Shown here: positions 35,728 through 44,830 of the stretch, in pieces
Layout of the letters: the number at the start of each line of letters is the position of its first letter
How positions within the stretch are numbered: the first letter of the stretch is position 1
Assembly: GCF_037026715.1 (NCBI RefSeq)
Contig: NZ_JBANCG010000001.1
Location: 62,001 to 126,000, forward strand
Reading direction: 5' to 3'
Origin: Breoghania sp037026715
GTDB taxonomy: Bacteria; Pseudomonadota; Alphaproteobacteria; Rhizobiales; Stappiaceae
Length of the DNA: 64,000 nucleotides
Program-made: the position numbers and the translations under genes
The notes under the pieces: generated by a model
Database searches by the model: none
Told to the model about the DNA's origin: nothing
What the model saw: the letters and a program-made list of their open reading frames with translations, nothing else

Positions 35728-36969
35728 TCACGAATGGGGCGTGTCGCCCGGGCGGAACATGCGCCCGCGTTCCGTGATCATGACGACGATGAAGGCCAGG
35801 ATCGAGAGGATCGCGAATCCGGTCGTGAAGGGGATGACCGTGCCGTCGAAGGCCTGTCCGATGAAATACCCCGGAATGGTGCCGCCGGTGGTGCCGACGA
35901 AGCCGATGATGGCGGCGGCTGAGCCGGCGATGTGGCCGACGGGGACCATGGCAAGCGCATTGAGGTTGGCCATCAGCAGGCCGAAGCAGCACATGCAGGC
36001 CGCCATCAGGGGGGCGAACGTCCAGATGGAATCGAGCCCCAGGTTCGCGATCAGGGAATGGATCACGTAGATGATTGCCATGCAGGCCAGCGCGTAGTGG
36101 GCGATGACCCGCATGCCGAGGCGCACGACCAGGCGCGAGTTGAGCGTGGAGGCGACGGCGATCGACAGGGCGATGCCGGCGAAGACCAGCGGGAAGGCCG
36201 TACCCATGCCGTAGACATCAACCATGATCTGCTGGGCGGAGTTGAGAAAGCCGAACATGCCGCCGAACATCAGCGCCACCGCGATCATGTAGCCGAGCGT
36301 CTGTCGCGTCGTCAGCGTGATGCGATAGTTGGTCAGGATCGAGCCTATGGACAGCCGGCCGCGGTCTTCCGGATGCAGCGTCTCGGGAATGCGCAGAGCG
36401 GTCCAGGCAAAAACGATGGCGCTGCCGATGGTCAGCAGGCCGAAGATCCAGCGCCAGTGCCCTGCGAGGATCATCAGCTGTCCGATGCTGGGGGCGATGA
36501 CGGGAACAAGAATGAAGACCATCATGGTCAGCGACATCACCCGGGCCATGTGCCGGCCCTCGAAACAGTCGCGCACGATGGCGAAGGCGAGCACACGCGG
36601 GGCGGCCGCGCCCATACCCTGGACGAAGCGGGCCAGCAGCAGCAGCTCGAAGGTCGGGGCCATAGCCGCGCCGACGCTCGCCAGCATGTAGACGGCGAGC
36701 CCCACCAGGAGCACGGGCTTGCGCCCGAAACGATCGGCAAGCGGACCGTAGACGAGCTGGGTGAAGCCGAAGCTGATGAGATAGGCGGAAAGGATGACCT
36801 GCCGGTCGTTCTCGTCGGTCACGCCCAGATCCCTGCCAATGTCGGGCAAGGCGGGGAGCATGATGTCGATGGCAAGCGCATTCAGCATCATCAGCGATGC
36901 GATGAACACGATGAATTCGGCATAAGGGATACCGAGGCGCGCATAGGCGTCCGAGCGTGTCGAACTCAT
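35728..36969 (-). CDS. Bcr/CflA-type multidrug efflux MFS transporter
   Basis: 413 residues, twelve predicted membrane helices. The MFS motif A reads QLVYGPLADRFGRKPVLLVG after helix 2; DIMLPALPDIGRDLGV is typical of drug/H+ antiporters of the Bcr/CflA group, as is RFVQGMGAAAPRVLAFAIVR. It exports unknown compounds in exchange for protons. Stand-alone gene. The 282 bp upstream contain a hairpin GAAAGCA-CGT-TGCTTTC near 37121-37137 but no clear promoter. Confidence 0.9.
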   Translation of the reverse strand: MSSTRSDAYARLGIPYAEFIVFIASLMMLNALAIDIMLPALPDIGRDLGVTDENDRQVILSAYLISFGFTQLVYGPLADRFGRKPVLLVGLAVYMLASVGAAMAPTFELLLLARFVQGMGAAAPRVLAFAIVRDCFEGRHMARVMSLTMMVFILVPVIAPSIGQLMILAGHWRWIFGLLTIGSAIVFAWTALRIPETLHPEDRGRLSIGSILTNYRITLTTRQTLGYMIAVALMFGGMFGFLNSAQQIMVDVYGMGTAFPLVFAGIALSIAVASTLNSRLVVRLGMRVIAHYALACMAIIYVIHSLIANLGLDSIWTFAPLMAACMCCFGLLMANLNALAMVPVGHIAGSAAAIIGFVGTTGGTIPGYFIGQAFDGTVIPFTTGFAILSILAFIVVMITERGRMFRPGDTPHS

Positions 36970-37251
36970 CTGAAAGTCCTTACTGGTACGGATGTCGGTC
37001 CGCTGGCGGGAACGTCAAAACGCCGGACGGCGACGCGTCACGCCGACCGGCCGGAAACACGAAAAACAATCCGGATCATCGCCCGCAAACGCGAGCGCGG
37101 ATACGATGCTCCGGCACCCTGAAAGCACGTTGCTTTCGGCCATCCGGAAGGTCGCTCACCGGAGAGGCGCCGCCTGACTTATAACAGCCTGCGTCGTTGC
37201 GACCATAGACCGCAGCGAAAGAAAAAGGACCGGACCTTCAAGACGACGATA

Positions 37252-37713
37252 TCAGGCCTTCTGCCAGCGCTCGGCCGCGGTGTCGTCGTGGTCGCGGGCC
37301 TCGACCCAGTCGCCCGACGTGCCGTCGGCAAGCCACTCTTTCTTCCAGAAGGGAGCGCGGGTCTTGAGGTAGTCCATCAGGAATTCAGCGGCCTCGAAAG
37401 CGGCAGCCCGGTGGGAGGAGGTCGTCACCACCAGAACGATGTTGGCCCCAGGCGCCAGCTTGCCGTGGCGGTGAATGACCGTGATGCCGTGGAGCGGCCA
37501 GCGGCTGCTCGCCTCTTCCGCGATGCGCCGGATCTCGGCTTCCGCCATTCCCGGGTAGTGTTCGAGTTCCAGAGCCGCGAGCCGACCATCCTCGTTGCGG
37601 CAGAGCCCGGTAAAGGTCACGACCGCGCCGACATCTTCGCGTCCATCGCTCAACCGGGCGATTTCCGCGGCCTGATCGAAATCGTCGGGCTGGATGCGAA
37701 CCGTTATCGACAT
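37252..37713 (-). CDS. moaE: Molybdopterin synthase catalytic subunit
   Basis: 153 residues from ATG 37713; a GTG at 37725 overlapping the moaD stop is possible. Blocks: GAVVTFTGLCRNEDG, LELEHYPGMAEAEIRRIAEE, VIHRHGKLAPGANIVLVVT, SSHRAAAFEAAEFLMDYLKT and the catalytic-Lys segment RAPFWKKE. With MoaD it inserts sulfur into precursor Z to make molybdopterin. Four bases separate it from moaD. Confidence 0.95.
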   Translation of the reverse strand: MSITVRIQPDDFDQAAEIARLSDGREDVGAVVTFTGLCRNEDGRLAALELEHYPGMAEAEIRRIAEEASSRWPLHGITVIHRHGKLAPGANIVLVVTTSSHRAAAFEAAEFLMDYLKTRAPFWKKEWLADGTSGDWVEARDHDDTAAERWQKA

Positions 37714-37717
37714 GGGA

Positions 37718-37969
37718 TCAACCACCCGTCATCGGCGGGAAGAGGGCGATTTCGCGGGCGTCACCGATGGGCATGTCGTGCTCGACGTGCGTCTGGTCGA
37801 CGGCAACCCGGATGACCTCGGGGCGTTCGAAGGCGGATTCGTATTCGGGGCCGCGCTTGCTCAGGAAGGCGAGCAGATCCGCCGGTGTGGTGACCTCGGC
37901 CGGCAGAGCGATTTCCTCCTCGGGCATGCCGATGCGTTCGCGCACCCAGGCGAAATAGAGGATCTTCAT
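37718..37969 (-). CDS. moaD: Molybdopterin synthase sulfur carrier subunit
   Basis: 83 residues, ubiquitin-like fold, ending in the required Gly-Gly (ALFPPMTGG). The N-terminus MKILYFAWVRERIG is typical. ATG 37969 overlaps the pgsA TGA (TGATG); a GTG one codon earlier is also there. Its C-terminal thiocarboxylate feeds MoaE. Confidence 0.94.
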   Translation of the reverse strand: MKILYFAWVRERIGMPEEEIALPAEVTTPADLLAFLSKRGPEYESAFERPEVIRVAVDQTHVEHDMPIGDAREIALFPPMTGG

Positions 37970-38544
37970 CACGGTTCCTCGATCAGATGGCCGATGCCGG
38001 CCTTGAAGTAGTCGTACCCGGTATAAAGCGTCAGCAACCCGGAAATCCAGAGCAGGCCAAGCCCGATGAGCGAGGTGCCGGGCAGCACCTCATCGCCTGC
38101 CGGACCCGCGAGCAGGAAGCCGATCGCCACGAGCTGCGCCGTCGTCTTGTATTTCGCAAGCTTCGTCACCGGCACGCTGACCTGCAGCTCCGCCAGGAAC
38201 TCGCGCAGTCCCGAGACGAGGATCTCCCGGCACAGGATCACGATGGCCGGGATGAGCGACCAGTTGCCGACCGTGCCCTCGGCGGCGAGGATCAGCAGAC
38301 AGACGGAGACAAGCAGCTTGTCCGCGATCGGATCGAGCATCCGGCCGAGCGCCGATTGCTGCTTCCACATGCGGGCAAGATAGCCGTCGAAAAAATCGGT
38401 GATCGCGGCCGCAACGAAAATTCCCAAAGCCGTCCATCGCGCGGCATTGCCGGGAACGTAGAAGCAGGCTGCCACCGCAGGCACGGCAAGAATGCGGCCG
38501 TAGGTCAGCAGGTTGGGAAGGGAAAAGGCAACGGAAGCGGACAT
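37969..38544 (-). CDS. pgsA: CDP-diacylglycerol-glycerol-3-phosphate 3-phosphatidyltransferase
   Basis: 191 residues from ATG 38544, since MSASVAFSLPNLLTYGRILA is the standard N-terminus. The CDP-alcohol transferase motif is ITDFFDGYLARMWKQQSALG followed by RMLDPIADK, with the conserved Asp residues. Four to five membrane helices. It makes phosphatidylglycerol phosphate, the source of the PG used by Lgt. Joined to moaD by a TGATG overlap. Confidence 0.95.
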   Translation of the reverse strand: MSASVAFSLPNLLTYGRILAVPAVAACFYVPGNAARWTALGIFVAAAITDFFDGYLARMWKQQSALGRMLDPIADKLLVSVCLLILAAEGTVGNWSLIPAIVILCREILVSGLREFLAELQVSVPVTKLAKYKTTAQLVAIGFLLAGPAGDEVLPGTSLIGLGLLWISGLLTLYTGYDYFKAGIGHLIEEP

Positions 38545-38719
38545 TTCGGCTCGTCGGACTGGACAGGCGGCGCGCACCGTCCTGCGGGCGCCGTGTCGCG
38601 TGGAGCTTTGGGGCCTGGAGCGGAGATGCGACCGGTCACCCCGTTTGCTACAGGAAGGACACGGCACTTGCAACGGGACAATACTGCACTGCGAGACAAG
38701 CACGGGGCGGACCCGTTCG

Positions 38720-40045
38720 TCAATTCGGCCGGGAGCATGCCGTCTCGGGGAAGGAAGGCGCACCGGTCTTCGGCTGTCCGATTTCGCTGTAGGCGGACAC
38801 GACCCGGTTCCGCCCTTCATGCTTTGCCGCGTAGAGACGGGCATCAGCGCAGGCGAACAGGGCATCATAGCTCGTCGCCTCGACAGGGGCCGTGGCGACG
38901 CCGACGGAAATCGTCGATCCATGGAGATCGGATGCGGAATGGCTCTCGACCGCCTCGCGCAGGCGTTCGCCCAGCAGGGCGGCCGCAGCCGGGCCGAGGT
39001 TGGGACTGAGAACGACGAACTCTTCTCCGCCATAACGGAAGAGCTGGTCGTCGGGCCTCAGGGTCCGGGCCAAGATCTTCGCCAGCGCCTTCAGCACGTC
39101 GTCGCCGACCTTGTGCCCGAACCGGTCGTTGACGGACTTGAACCTGTCGATGTCGATGGCGAGCAGGCTCAGGGGCTCGGCGGCGGAAACTTCACGCTGA
39201 AAGGAATCAAACGCCAGAAGTTCAAGCTTGCGGCGGTTGAAAACGCCTGTCAGCGCGTCCCGGCCGGTCTGCTGGAGAAGATCTTCGTACCGTTCACGAT
39301 AGGTCAGGGTATAGAAAATGTCGGAAACCTGGCGCCCTTGCGTGGGGTGTTCCGCGGCCGGTCGTTCGCGTTCCACGAAGCGCAGATAGCCGACGATCAG
39401 CGCGCTGAAGACGAACGCGGCGCAGACCTTGGCCATCCAGCCGCCGATCATCGCCGCGTAGGGCGCACCGGAATAAAAATGCAGCGCGGTGAAGAAGCCG
39501 GCCTGGTCGAAGGTTAGCACGGTGGCGCCGCAGGCAAACAGGCGCAGGAAGGGAACCCGTTTGAGCCAGGCGCCGAGCCGTTCGTAGAGCAGGATGATGG
39601 CGATGGAATCGATGAAGAGCAGCACCGTGCCCCACACCATCAGCCACCCCATTTCGTCGACGAACCGCATGTCGGGCACGCGGCCCGGCGCGATCGGCGC
39701 GATGTCGTGATTGCGCAGGATCATCACGAGCCCGACGATCAGGAAATTGCCGATCAGAAGGCCGTAGATGGGCTGGCGGACGACGACGGCATCCTCCTTG
39801 ATGTAGAGCATCAGGATCATCATCAGCTTGCCGGAGAAGAGGACGGTCGAGCCCGGCGAAAGCTGGCCGAAGGGAAGCTGAATGTAGAAGACGCTGGCCA
39901 GATACGTTTCCAGGAAATGCATCACGCCGATGGCGCAGACGAATAGACCGATACCGAAACGTCGGCGGCCGTAGAGCAGGCCCGCCATCACTACGAAATA
40001 GAGCAGCGCCTCGCCGAGCAGCAGAAGAACGTTCTTGTCGACCAA
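38720..40045 (-). CDS. Membrane-bound diguanylate cyclase (GGDEF)
   Basis: 441 residues. I start at TTG 40045 because GGGGGAG lies 5 nt upstream and no ATG is near. The first 230 residues hold about seven membrane helices of a type I do not recognise. The GGDEF domain (about 265-425) has GRDALTGVFNRRKLELLAFD, LLAIDIDRFKSVNDRFGHKV and the active loop FRYGGEEFVVL. An RxxD inhibition site (RPDD) sits five residues before the loop, so feedback control by c-di-GMP is expected. No EAL domain. Confidence 0.9.
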   Translation of the reverse strand: MVDKNVLLLLGEALLYFVVMAGLLYGRRRFGIGLFVCAIGVMHFLETYLASVFYIQLPFGQLSPGSTVLFSGKLMMILMLYIKEDAVVVRQPIYGLLIGNFLIVGLVMILRNHDIAPIAPGRVPDMRFVDEMGWLMVWGTVLLFIDSIAIILLYERLGAWLKRVPFLRLFACGATVLTFDQAGFFTALHFYSGAPYAAMIGGWMAKVCAAFVFSALIVGYLRFVERERPAAEHPTQGRQVSDIFYTLTYRERYEDLLQQTGRDALTGVFNRRKLELLAFDSFQREVSAAEPLSLLAIDIDRFKSVNDRFGHKVGDDVLKALAKILARTLRPDDQLFRYGGEEFVVLSPNLGPAAAALLGERLREAVESHSASDLHGSTISVGVATAPVEATSYDALFACADARLYAAKHEGRNRVVSAYSEIGQPKTGAPSFPETACSRPN

Positions 40046-40283
40046 AATGCCTCCCCCGCGTCACGCGGCCATCGCGTGCTGCCGGCCTTGTTCACCCCGC
40101 AACGGCATCTTCTCTTAGGTCTCTGACCGTCCCGAAAGGCAATGCCAACTGTCACCCGATACGCCGTTGCCTAGCACGAAAGCCATAAGTTTTCATACTG
40201 AATTCAATGAACTCGGAAGCTTTCCCGAACAGGGCCGACTGGTCGTGATGTGCGCGGTGGAGTTCGCAATTGCGTCGCCGGGC

Positions 40284-41861
40284 TCAGCTCTTTGGTGACA
40301 GGTCGCCGAGCGCGGTCAGCAGTGGTCCGATATGCGGTTCGTAACGCTTCCAGCGAGCGATCGAACTGGAGTAGATCGGTTGGCGCACCTGTTCCTTGGA
40401 AAAAGTGCGCACCTGCCTGTCGCCCTTGTAGAATTCAAGGCAGGCATCGTCCCATTCGAGCCCCGCATGGGCGATCAGCGCCCGGCTTTGACCTTCCTGG
40501 TCGGCGACCATGGCCTCGTAGGATTGCTCATGAATGGTGACGGGGAGCACCGCCTTCCAGTGCTCCATGAGTTCCCTGTAGAGACGGTAGTAGAGGCCCA
40601 GTGTGGTCTGGCTGCGATTGTAGTCGTGCGCGGCGTTCAGCGCCTTTGTGTAGATGGAGATGCAGCAGTCGACCGGTTCGCGCGTGCAATGGATGAAGGT
40701 CGCCTCTGGAAAGAGGAGCGCCATCAGCCAGAGCATTTCGAAGTTGTGGGGCATCTTGTCGGCGACGCGGTCCACCTTTGGTGCAAGCCTGTCCAGAAGC
40801 GCCAGATACTTGCGTCCGAGGCGCTTGTAGTCCTTGTCGTCGAGCGCCAGCACGTTTCTTGAGAATGTTCTGGGGTTGCGGGAGCCGTCGCGCAACGTCT
40901 GGCCCTGCCGGCTGAAGAACTTCAGTTCGCCGACACCGGCCGCCCGCGGGTGCCGGTTGAGGATCTGTTCTGTCAGCGTCGTGCCCGAGCGCGGCATTCC
41001 GAAAATGAAGACCGGTTTCTGACTGTCGGTCCCCACGGCCTTGCGCTGTTCGAAGAATTCGCGCGTGAACAGCTGCTTCATCGCCTCCACGCGGGCCTTG
41101 TACGTGTTCACGTCGTATTCGGCATAGGTCAGTTGGTGCGCGCGTTCGTAGTGCTCGAAGGCCCTTGCCGGATCGTCAGCATCGTCCCACATCGCGCCTG
41201 CCGCGAAATGCAGTCGTCCCTGCACCTTCTGAGTGCGGCTCTCGTCTTTGGCGATCTCTGCTTCCAGCCGGGGAATGTCCTCCGGATCACGGGTGCGTCC
41301 GCGCAGTTCGGAGAGCGGGATATAGGCGTCGGACGGGTCGCCATTGTCGGATGCAGTCGCCTTGCGGAACCAGGCCTCGGCTTCGGCGGTGTTGCCGAGG
41401 GCGAGTTCCAGTTCGCCGTATTCTGACAGCGCGCCGATGTGGTCGCCGGCGAGCGCAAGTGCACGATCGAGACATTGCCGGGCCATCCGGTCGCGGCCGG
41501 TGAGGCGATAGACCTCGCCCAGAACCACATGCATGTCCGGGTTCTTCGGCTCCAGTGTCACCGCCTTGCGCGCGGCGGCGATGGCCTCCTCGTCTTCATC
41601 GAAGACCGTGTGTGCACGGGCCAGTTCCTCGAAGACGATTGCCTTCTTCTTTGCGACCTGGGCCGCCTTCTTCAGAAGCGCCAGTCGTCGGGAATCGTCG
41701 CCGGCATCGCGGGCCGCCATCGCCAGGGCGAAATTCACCCGCGCATCGCGCGGCTCTGCCCTGTGCAACTCATTCAGGAGCGGCAACGCATCGTCGATCC
41801 GGTTGACCTCCAGCAGATCGAGCGCGCGTTGAAACATCGTCTCCGCATGCATGCCGTGCAT
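40284..41861 (-). CDS. TPR-repeat sulfotransferase
   Basis: 525 residues from ATG 41861 (a second ATG is three codons on). The N-terminal half (about 1-220) is a run of TPR units (FQRALDLLEVNRIDDALPLL, AIAAARKAVTLEPKNPDMHV, ALGNTAEAEAWFRKATASD). The C-terminal domain starts with PVFIFGMPRSGTTLTEQILN, the 5'-phosphosulfate loop of PAPS-dependent sulfotransferases. ATFIHCTREPVDCCISIYTK is the 3'-phosphate block. The acceptor is unknown; tyrosine-protein or glycan sulfation are possible. Confidence 0.88.
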   Translation of the reverse strand: MHGMHAETMFQRALDLLEVNRIDDALPLLNELHRAEPRDARVNFALAMAARDAGDDSRRLALLKKAAQVAKKKAIVFEELARAHTVFDEDEEAIAAARKAVTLEPKNPDMHVVLGEVYRLTGRDRMARQCLDRALALAGDHIGALSEYGELELALGNTAEAEAWFRKATASDNGDPSDAYIPLSELRGRTRDPEDIPRLEAEIAKDESRTQKVQGRLHFAAGAMWDDADDPARAFEHYERAHQLTYAEYDVNTYKARVEAMKQLFTREFFEQRKAVGTDSQKPVFIFGMPRSGTTLTEQILNRHPRAAGVGELKFFSRQGQTLRDGSRNPRTFSRNVLALDDKDYKRLGRKYLALLDRLAPKVDRVADKMPHNFEMLWLMALLFPEATFIHCTREPVDCCISIYTKALNAAHDYNRSQTTLGLYYRLYRELMEHWKAVLPVTIHEQSYEAMVADQEGQSRALIAHAGLEWDDACLEFYKGDRQVRTFSKEQVRQPIYSSSIARWKRYEPHIGPLLTALGDLSPKS

Positions 41862-41983
41862 CGTTCTCGCCTGCGGGACGTCCGCAGCTCCTCTTCGCTT
41901 ATGTCGGATCTCGCTTCCGGGAGCCGGACTGTAGAGCACGTCCCGCAGCGTTTGAAGGGCGATTGAGCCTGCCCGGGCTCATC

Positions 41984-43975
41984 CTATTCGTGGAAATGGT
42001 CGTAGATCGCCTGGGCGGTGGCTTCGGAAATGCCGTCCACCGCCGTCAGGTCCTCCACGCCGGCCTTGGAGACGGCCTTGGCGGTGCCGAAATGGCGCAA
42101 CAGCGCGCGCTTTCGGGTCGGGCCGATACCGGCGATCTCGTCCAGCGGGTTCGTGCCCATCTCCTTCTTGCGCCGTGCCCGGTGGGTTCCGATGGCGAAG
42201 CGGTGCGCCTCGTCGCGCAGGCGCTGGACGAAATAGAGCACCGGGTCGCGTTCCGGCAGCATGAAGGAGGGCTTGCCCTCCACGAAGAACTTCTCGCGCC
42301 CAGCGTCGCGGTCCGGGCCCTTGGCGATGCCGACGAGCGGCACGTCGGTCACGCCGAGTTCCTCCAGCGTCTCGCGCACGGCGCGAAGCTGTCCCTGCCC
42401 GCCGTCGATGAGCACGAGGTCGGGCCACGCCGGCACGGTCATCGCCGTCTCTGCGTTCTCTTCGCTGTCGCCGGGTCCCTCCGCAGCCTCGCGCGCCTCC
42501 GCCATGCCGGGGCGCTCGTCGGCATGTTCCTTCAAGAGGCGCTGGAACCTGCGGGTCAACACCTCGCGCATCATGCCGTAGTCGTCGCCGGGCACCAGAT
42601 CCTGTGAGCGGATGTTGAACTTGCGATAGTGGTTCTTGGCAAATCCCTCGGGGCCGGCGACGATCATCCCGCCGACCGCATTGGTGCCCATGATGTGGGA
42701 GTTGTCGTAGACCTCGATGCGGCGGGGAACGCGCGGCAGATCGAAGGCCTCGGCGACCCCGGCGAGCAGCCGCGCCTGGCTGGATGTCTCCGCCAGCTTG
42801 CGGCCCAGCGCCTCGCGTGCGTTGGTGAGCGCGTGCTCGACAAGGTCGCGCTTTTCGCCGCGCTTGGGCACCGCGATCTCGATGCGGCGGCCGGCGCGCT
42901 CGGAAAACGCCTCGGCCAGCAGCTCGCGTTCCTCCGGCTCGTGCGACAGCAGCAGAAGCTTCGGCGTTTCCTTGTTGTCGTAGAACTGGGCAAGGAAGGA
43001 ACTGAGCACCTCCTCCGCCTCCAATGCCTTGTCGGCCTTGGGGAAGTAGGCGCGGTTACCCCAGTTCTGGCCCGTGCGGAAGAAGAAGACCTGGATGCAG
43101 GTCTGTCCGCCTTCCTGATGCACGGCGAAGACGTCGGCCTCATCGACGTTCTGCGGGTTGATGCCCTGATGCTGCTGGACATGCGAAAGGGCGGTGAGCC
43201 TGTCGCGGTAGATGGCGGCGGTTTCGAACTCTAGCGCCTCGGAGGCCTTCTCCATCGCCTCCGCCAGTTCGTTGTGGACCGTCTGGCTCTTGCCGGAGAG
43301 AAACGCCTTGGCTTCCTTCACCAGCTGCGCATAGCCGGCCATATCGATCTCGCCGGTGCATGGCGCCGCGCACCGCTTGATCTGGAACAGCAGGCAGGGC
43401 CGCGTGCGGTTCTCGTAATAGCTGTCGGAGCAGGTCCTGAGCAGGAAGGCCTTCTGCAGCGCGTTGATCGTGCGGTTGACGGCGCCTGCGGAGGCGAAGG
43501 GACCGAAATAGTCGCCCTTGCGGGTCCGCGCGCCGCGATGCTTGGTGATCGCGGGGGCCTCGTGATCGCCGGTGATCAAAATATGCGGGAAGGATTTGTC
43601 GTCGCGCAGCAGCACGTTGAAACGCGGCCGCAGGCGCTTGATGAGGTTCGCTTCAAGAAGCAGCGCTTCGGCCTCGGTGCGGGTGGTGACGAATTCCATC
43701 GTCACGGTCGCCTGCACCATCCGCGCGATGCGGTTGGAAAGTCCGACGAGCCGGGTGTAGTTCGTCACCCGCTTCTTCAGGTTGCGCGCCTTGCCGACAT
43801 AGAGCACGTCGCCGCCCACATCTATCATGCGGTAGACGCCGGGCGCATTGGGCAATTGGCGCACGAAGGCCGCAATGACTTCGACGCCGCGCGGCACGCG
43901 CGCCGCGGTCTCTTCCGCTGGTCCCGCCTCTGGGGCCGCCGCGGTGTTCCTGTCTTCGCCTTCGGTGTCACTCAT
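41984..43975 (-). CDS. uvrC: Excinuclease ABC subunit C
   Basis: 663 residues. GIY-YIG nuclease near residue 45 (APGVYRMIDVGGDVLYVGKA), Cys-rich block (CLLFQIKRCAAPCTG), UVR motif (SEALEFETAAIYRDRLTAL), RNase H-like nuclease (IEVYDNSHIMGTNAVGGMIV; LVLIDGGQGQLRAV) and C-terminal HhH2 (LDEIAGIGPTRKRALLRHFG). It makes both cuts in nucleotide excision repair. An acidic insertion (about residues 495-515) lies in the nuclease half. Confidence 0.97.
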   Translation of the reverse strand: MSDTEGEDRNTAAAPEAGPAEETAARVPRGVEVIAAFVRQLPNAPGVYRMIDVGGDVLYVGKARNLKKRVTNYTRLVGLSNRIARMVQATVTMEFVTTRTEAEALLLEANLIKRLRPRFNVLLRDDKSFPHILITGDHEAPAITKHRGARTRKGDYFGPFASAGAVNRTINALQKAFLLRTCSDSYYENRTRPCLLFQIKRCAAPCTGEIDMAGYAQLVKEAKAFLSGKSQTVHNELAEAMEKASEALEFETAAIYRDRLTALSHVQQHQGINPQNVDEADVFAVHQEGGQTCIQVFFFRTGQNWGNRAYFPKADKALEAEEVLSSFLAQFYDNKETPKLLLLSHEPEERELLAEAFSERAGRRIEIAVPKRGEKRDLVEHALTNAREALGRKLAETSSQARLLAGVAEAFDLPRVPRRIEVYDNSHIMGTNAVGGMIVAGPEGFAKNHYRKFNIRSQDLVPGDDYGMMREVLTRRFQRLLKEHADERPGMAEAREAAEGPGDSEENAETAMTVPAWPDLVLIDGGQGQLRAVRETLEELGVTDVPLVGIAKGPDRDAGREKFFVEGKPSFMLPERDPVLYFVQRLRDEAHRFAIGTHRARRKKEMGTNPLDEIAGIGPTRKRALLRHFGTAKAVSKAGVEDLTAVDGISEATAQAIYDHFHE

Positions 43976-44032
43976 GGACGCTATCTGGTCAGAGTCGTGC
44001 CAACATGCAAACGCGCAACGGCTTGCCCGGCG

Positions 44033-44800
44033 TTATTCCACGATCCCGGTGACGTCCGGCGTCTGCCAGGCGACATGCTGGCCGCCGTCGAGTGCGATCA
44101 TCTGCCCGGTGATCGATGGCGTGTCGATCAGAAAGCGGATGGTGCGGCCGAATTCCTCCAGCGCCGGCCCGCGGCCGAGCGGCAACGCCGCGCATTGCGC
44201 CTCGAAATCGGCCTGTTGCTGGCGGGGACTGGCAAGTGCGGGGCCCGGTCCGATCGCATTGACGCGAATGCGCGGGGCGAGCGCCTGGGCAAGCGTGACC
44301 GTCGCCGTCCACAGAGCCGACTTGGAGAGCTGATAGGAAAAGAAATTGGGGGTCGGCTTCAGTACCCGCTGATCGATCACATTGACGATATTTCCCGTCG
44401 CCCCGTCATCCAGAACGCGGGCCATCGCCTCGGCTAGCAGGCACGGCGCGCGCACGTGAACCGCAAAATGGTCGTCGAAACGGGTGGGATCGAGCGTGCC
44501 GATCTCGTCGCGCTCGAAGATGGAGGCGTTGTTGACGAGAAGCCGGAGCGGGCCGAGCGTGCGAACGGTTTCGCCGGCGAGCGCGGCCGGCGCCTTGGGG
44601 TCGCGCAGATCGGCCAGCACCACATGCGCCTTGCCGCCGGCGGCGCGGATCTCTTCGGCCACCGCCTCGGCCTGCTCGCCGGAGGTGTTGGCGTGAATGG
44701 CGACGCGCCAGCCATGGCGCGCCAGATCGAGGGCAATGGCGCGACCGATGCGTCTTGCGGCTCCGGTCACGAGCGCCGCGGCGTCCCGTTCATTCCTCAC
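44033..44800 (-). CDS. SDR family oxidoreductase (pteridine reductase-like)
   Basis: 255 residues from GTG 44800, chosen because GGAGGAG lies 6 nt upstream; GTG 44815 would place that site in the gene. Cofactor loop ALVTGAARRIGRAIALDLAR, LVNNASIFERDEIG and the active SYQLSK (Tyr-x-x-x-Lys) are present, but the usual Ser before it is in NIVNVIDQRVLKPTPNFF, Asp instead, as in FolM/PTR1-type reductases. It probably reduces a pterin or folate. Lies between uvrC and the exchanger. Confidence 0.85.
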   Translation of the reverse strand: MRNERDAAALVTGAARRIGRAIALDLARHGWRVAIHANTSGEQAEAVAEEIRAAGGKAHVVLADLRDPKAPAALAGETVRTLGPLRLLVNNASIFERDEIGTLDPTRFDDHFAVHVRAPCLLAEAMARVLDDGATGNIVNVIDQRVLKPTPNFFSYQLSKSALWTATVTLAQALAPRIRVNAIGPGPALASPRQQQADFEAQCAALPLGRGPALEEFGRTIRFLIDTPSITGQMIALDGGQHVAWQTPDVTGIVE

Positions 44801-44830
44801 CGGTTTCTCCTCCACACGGTTCCTTCGGTA

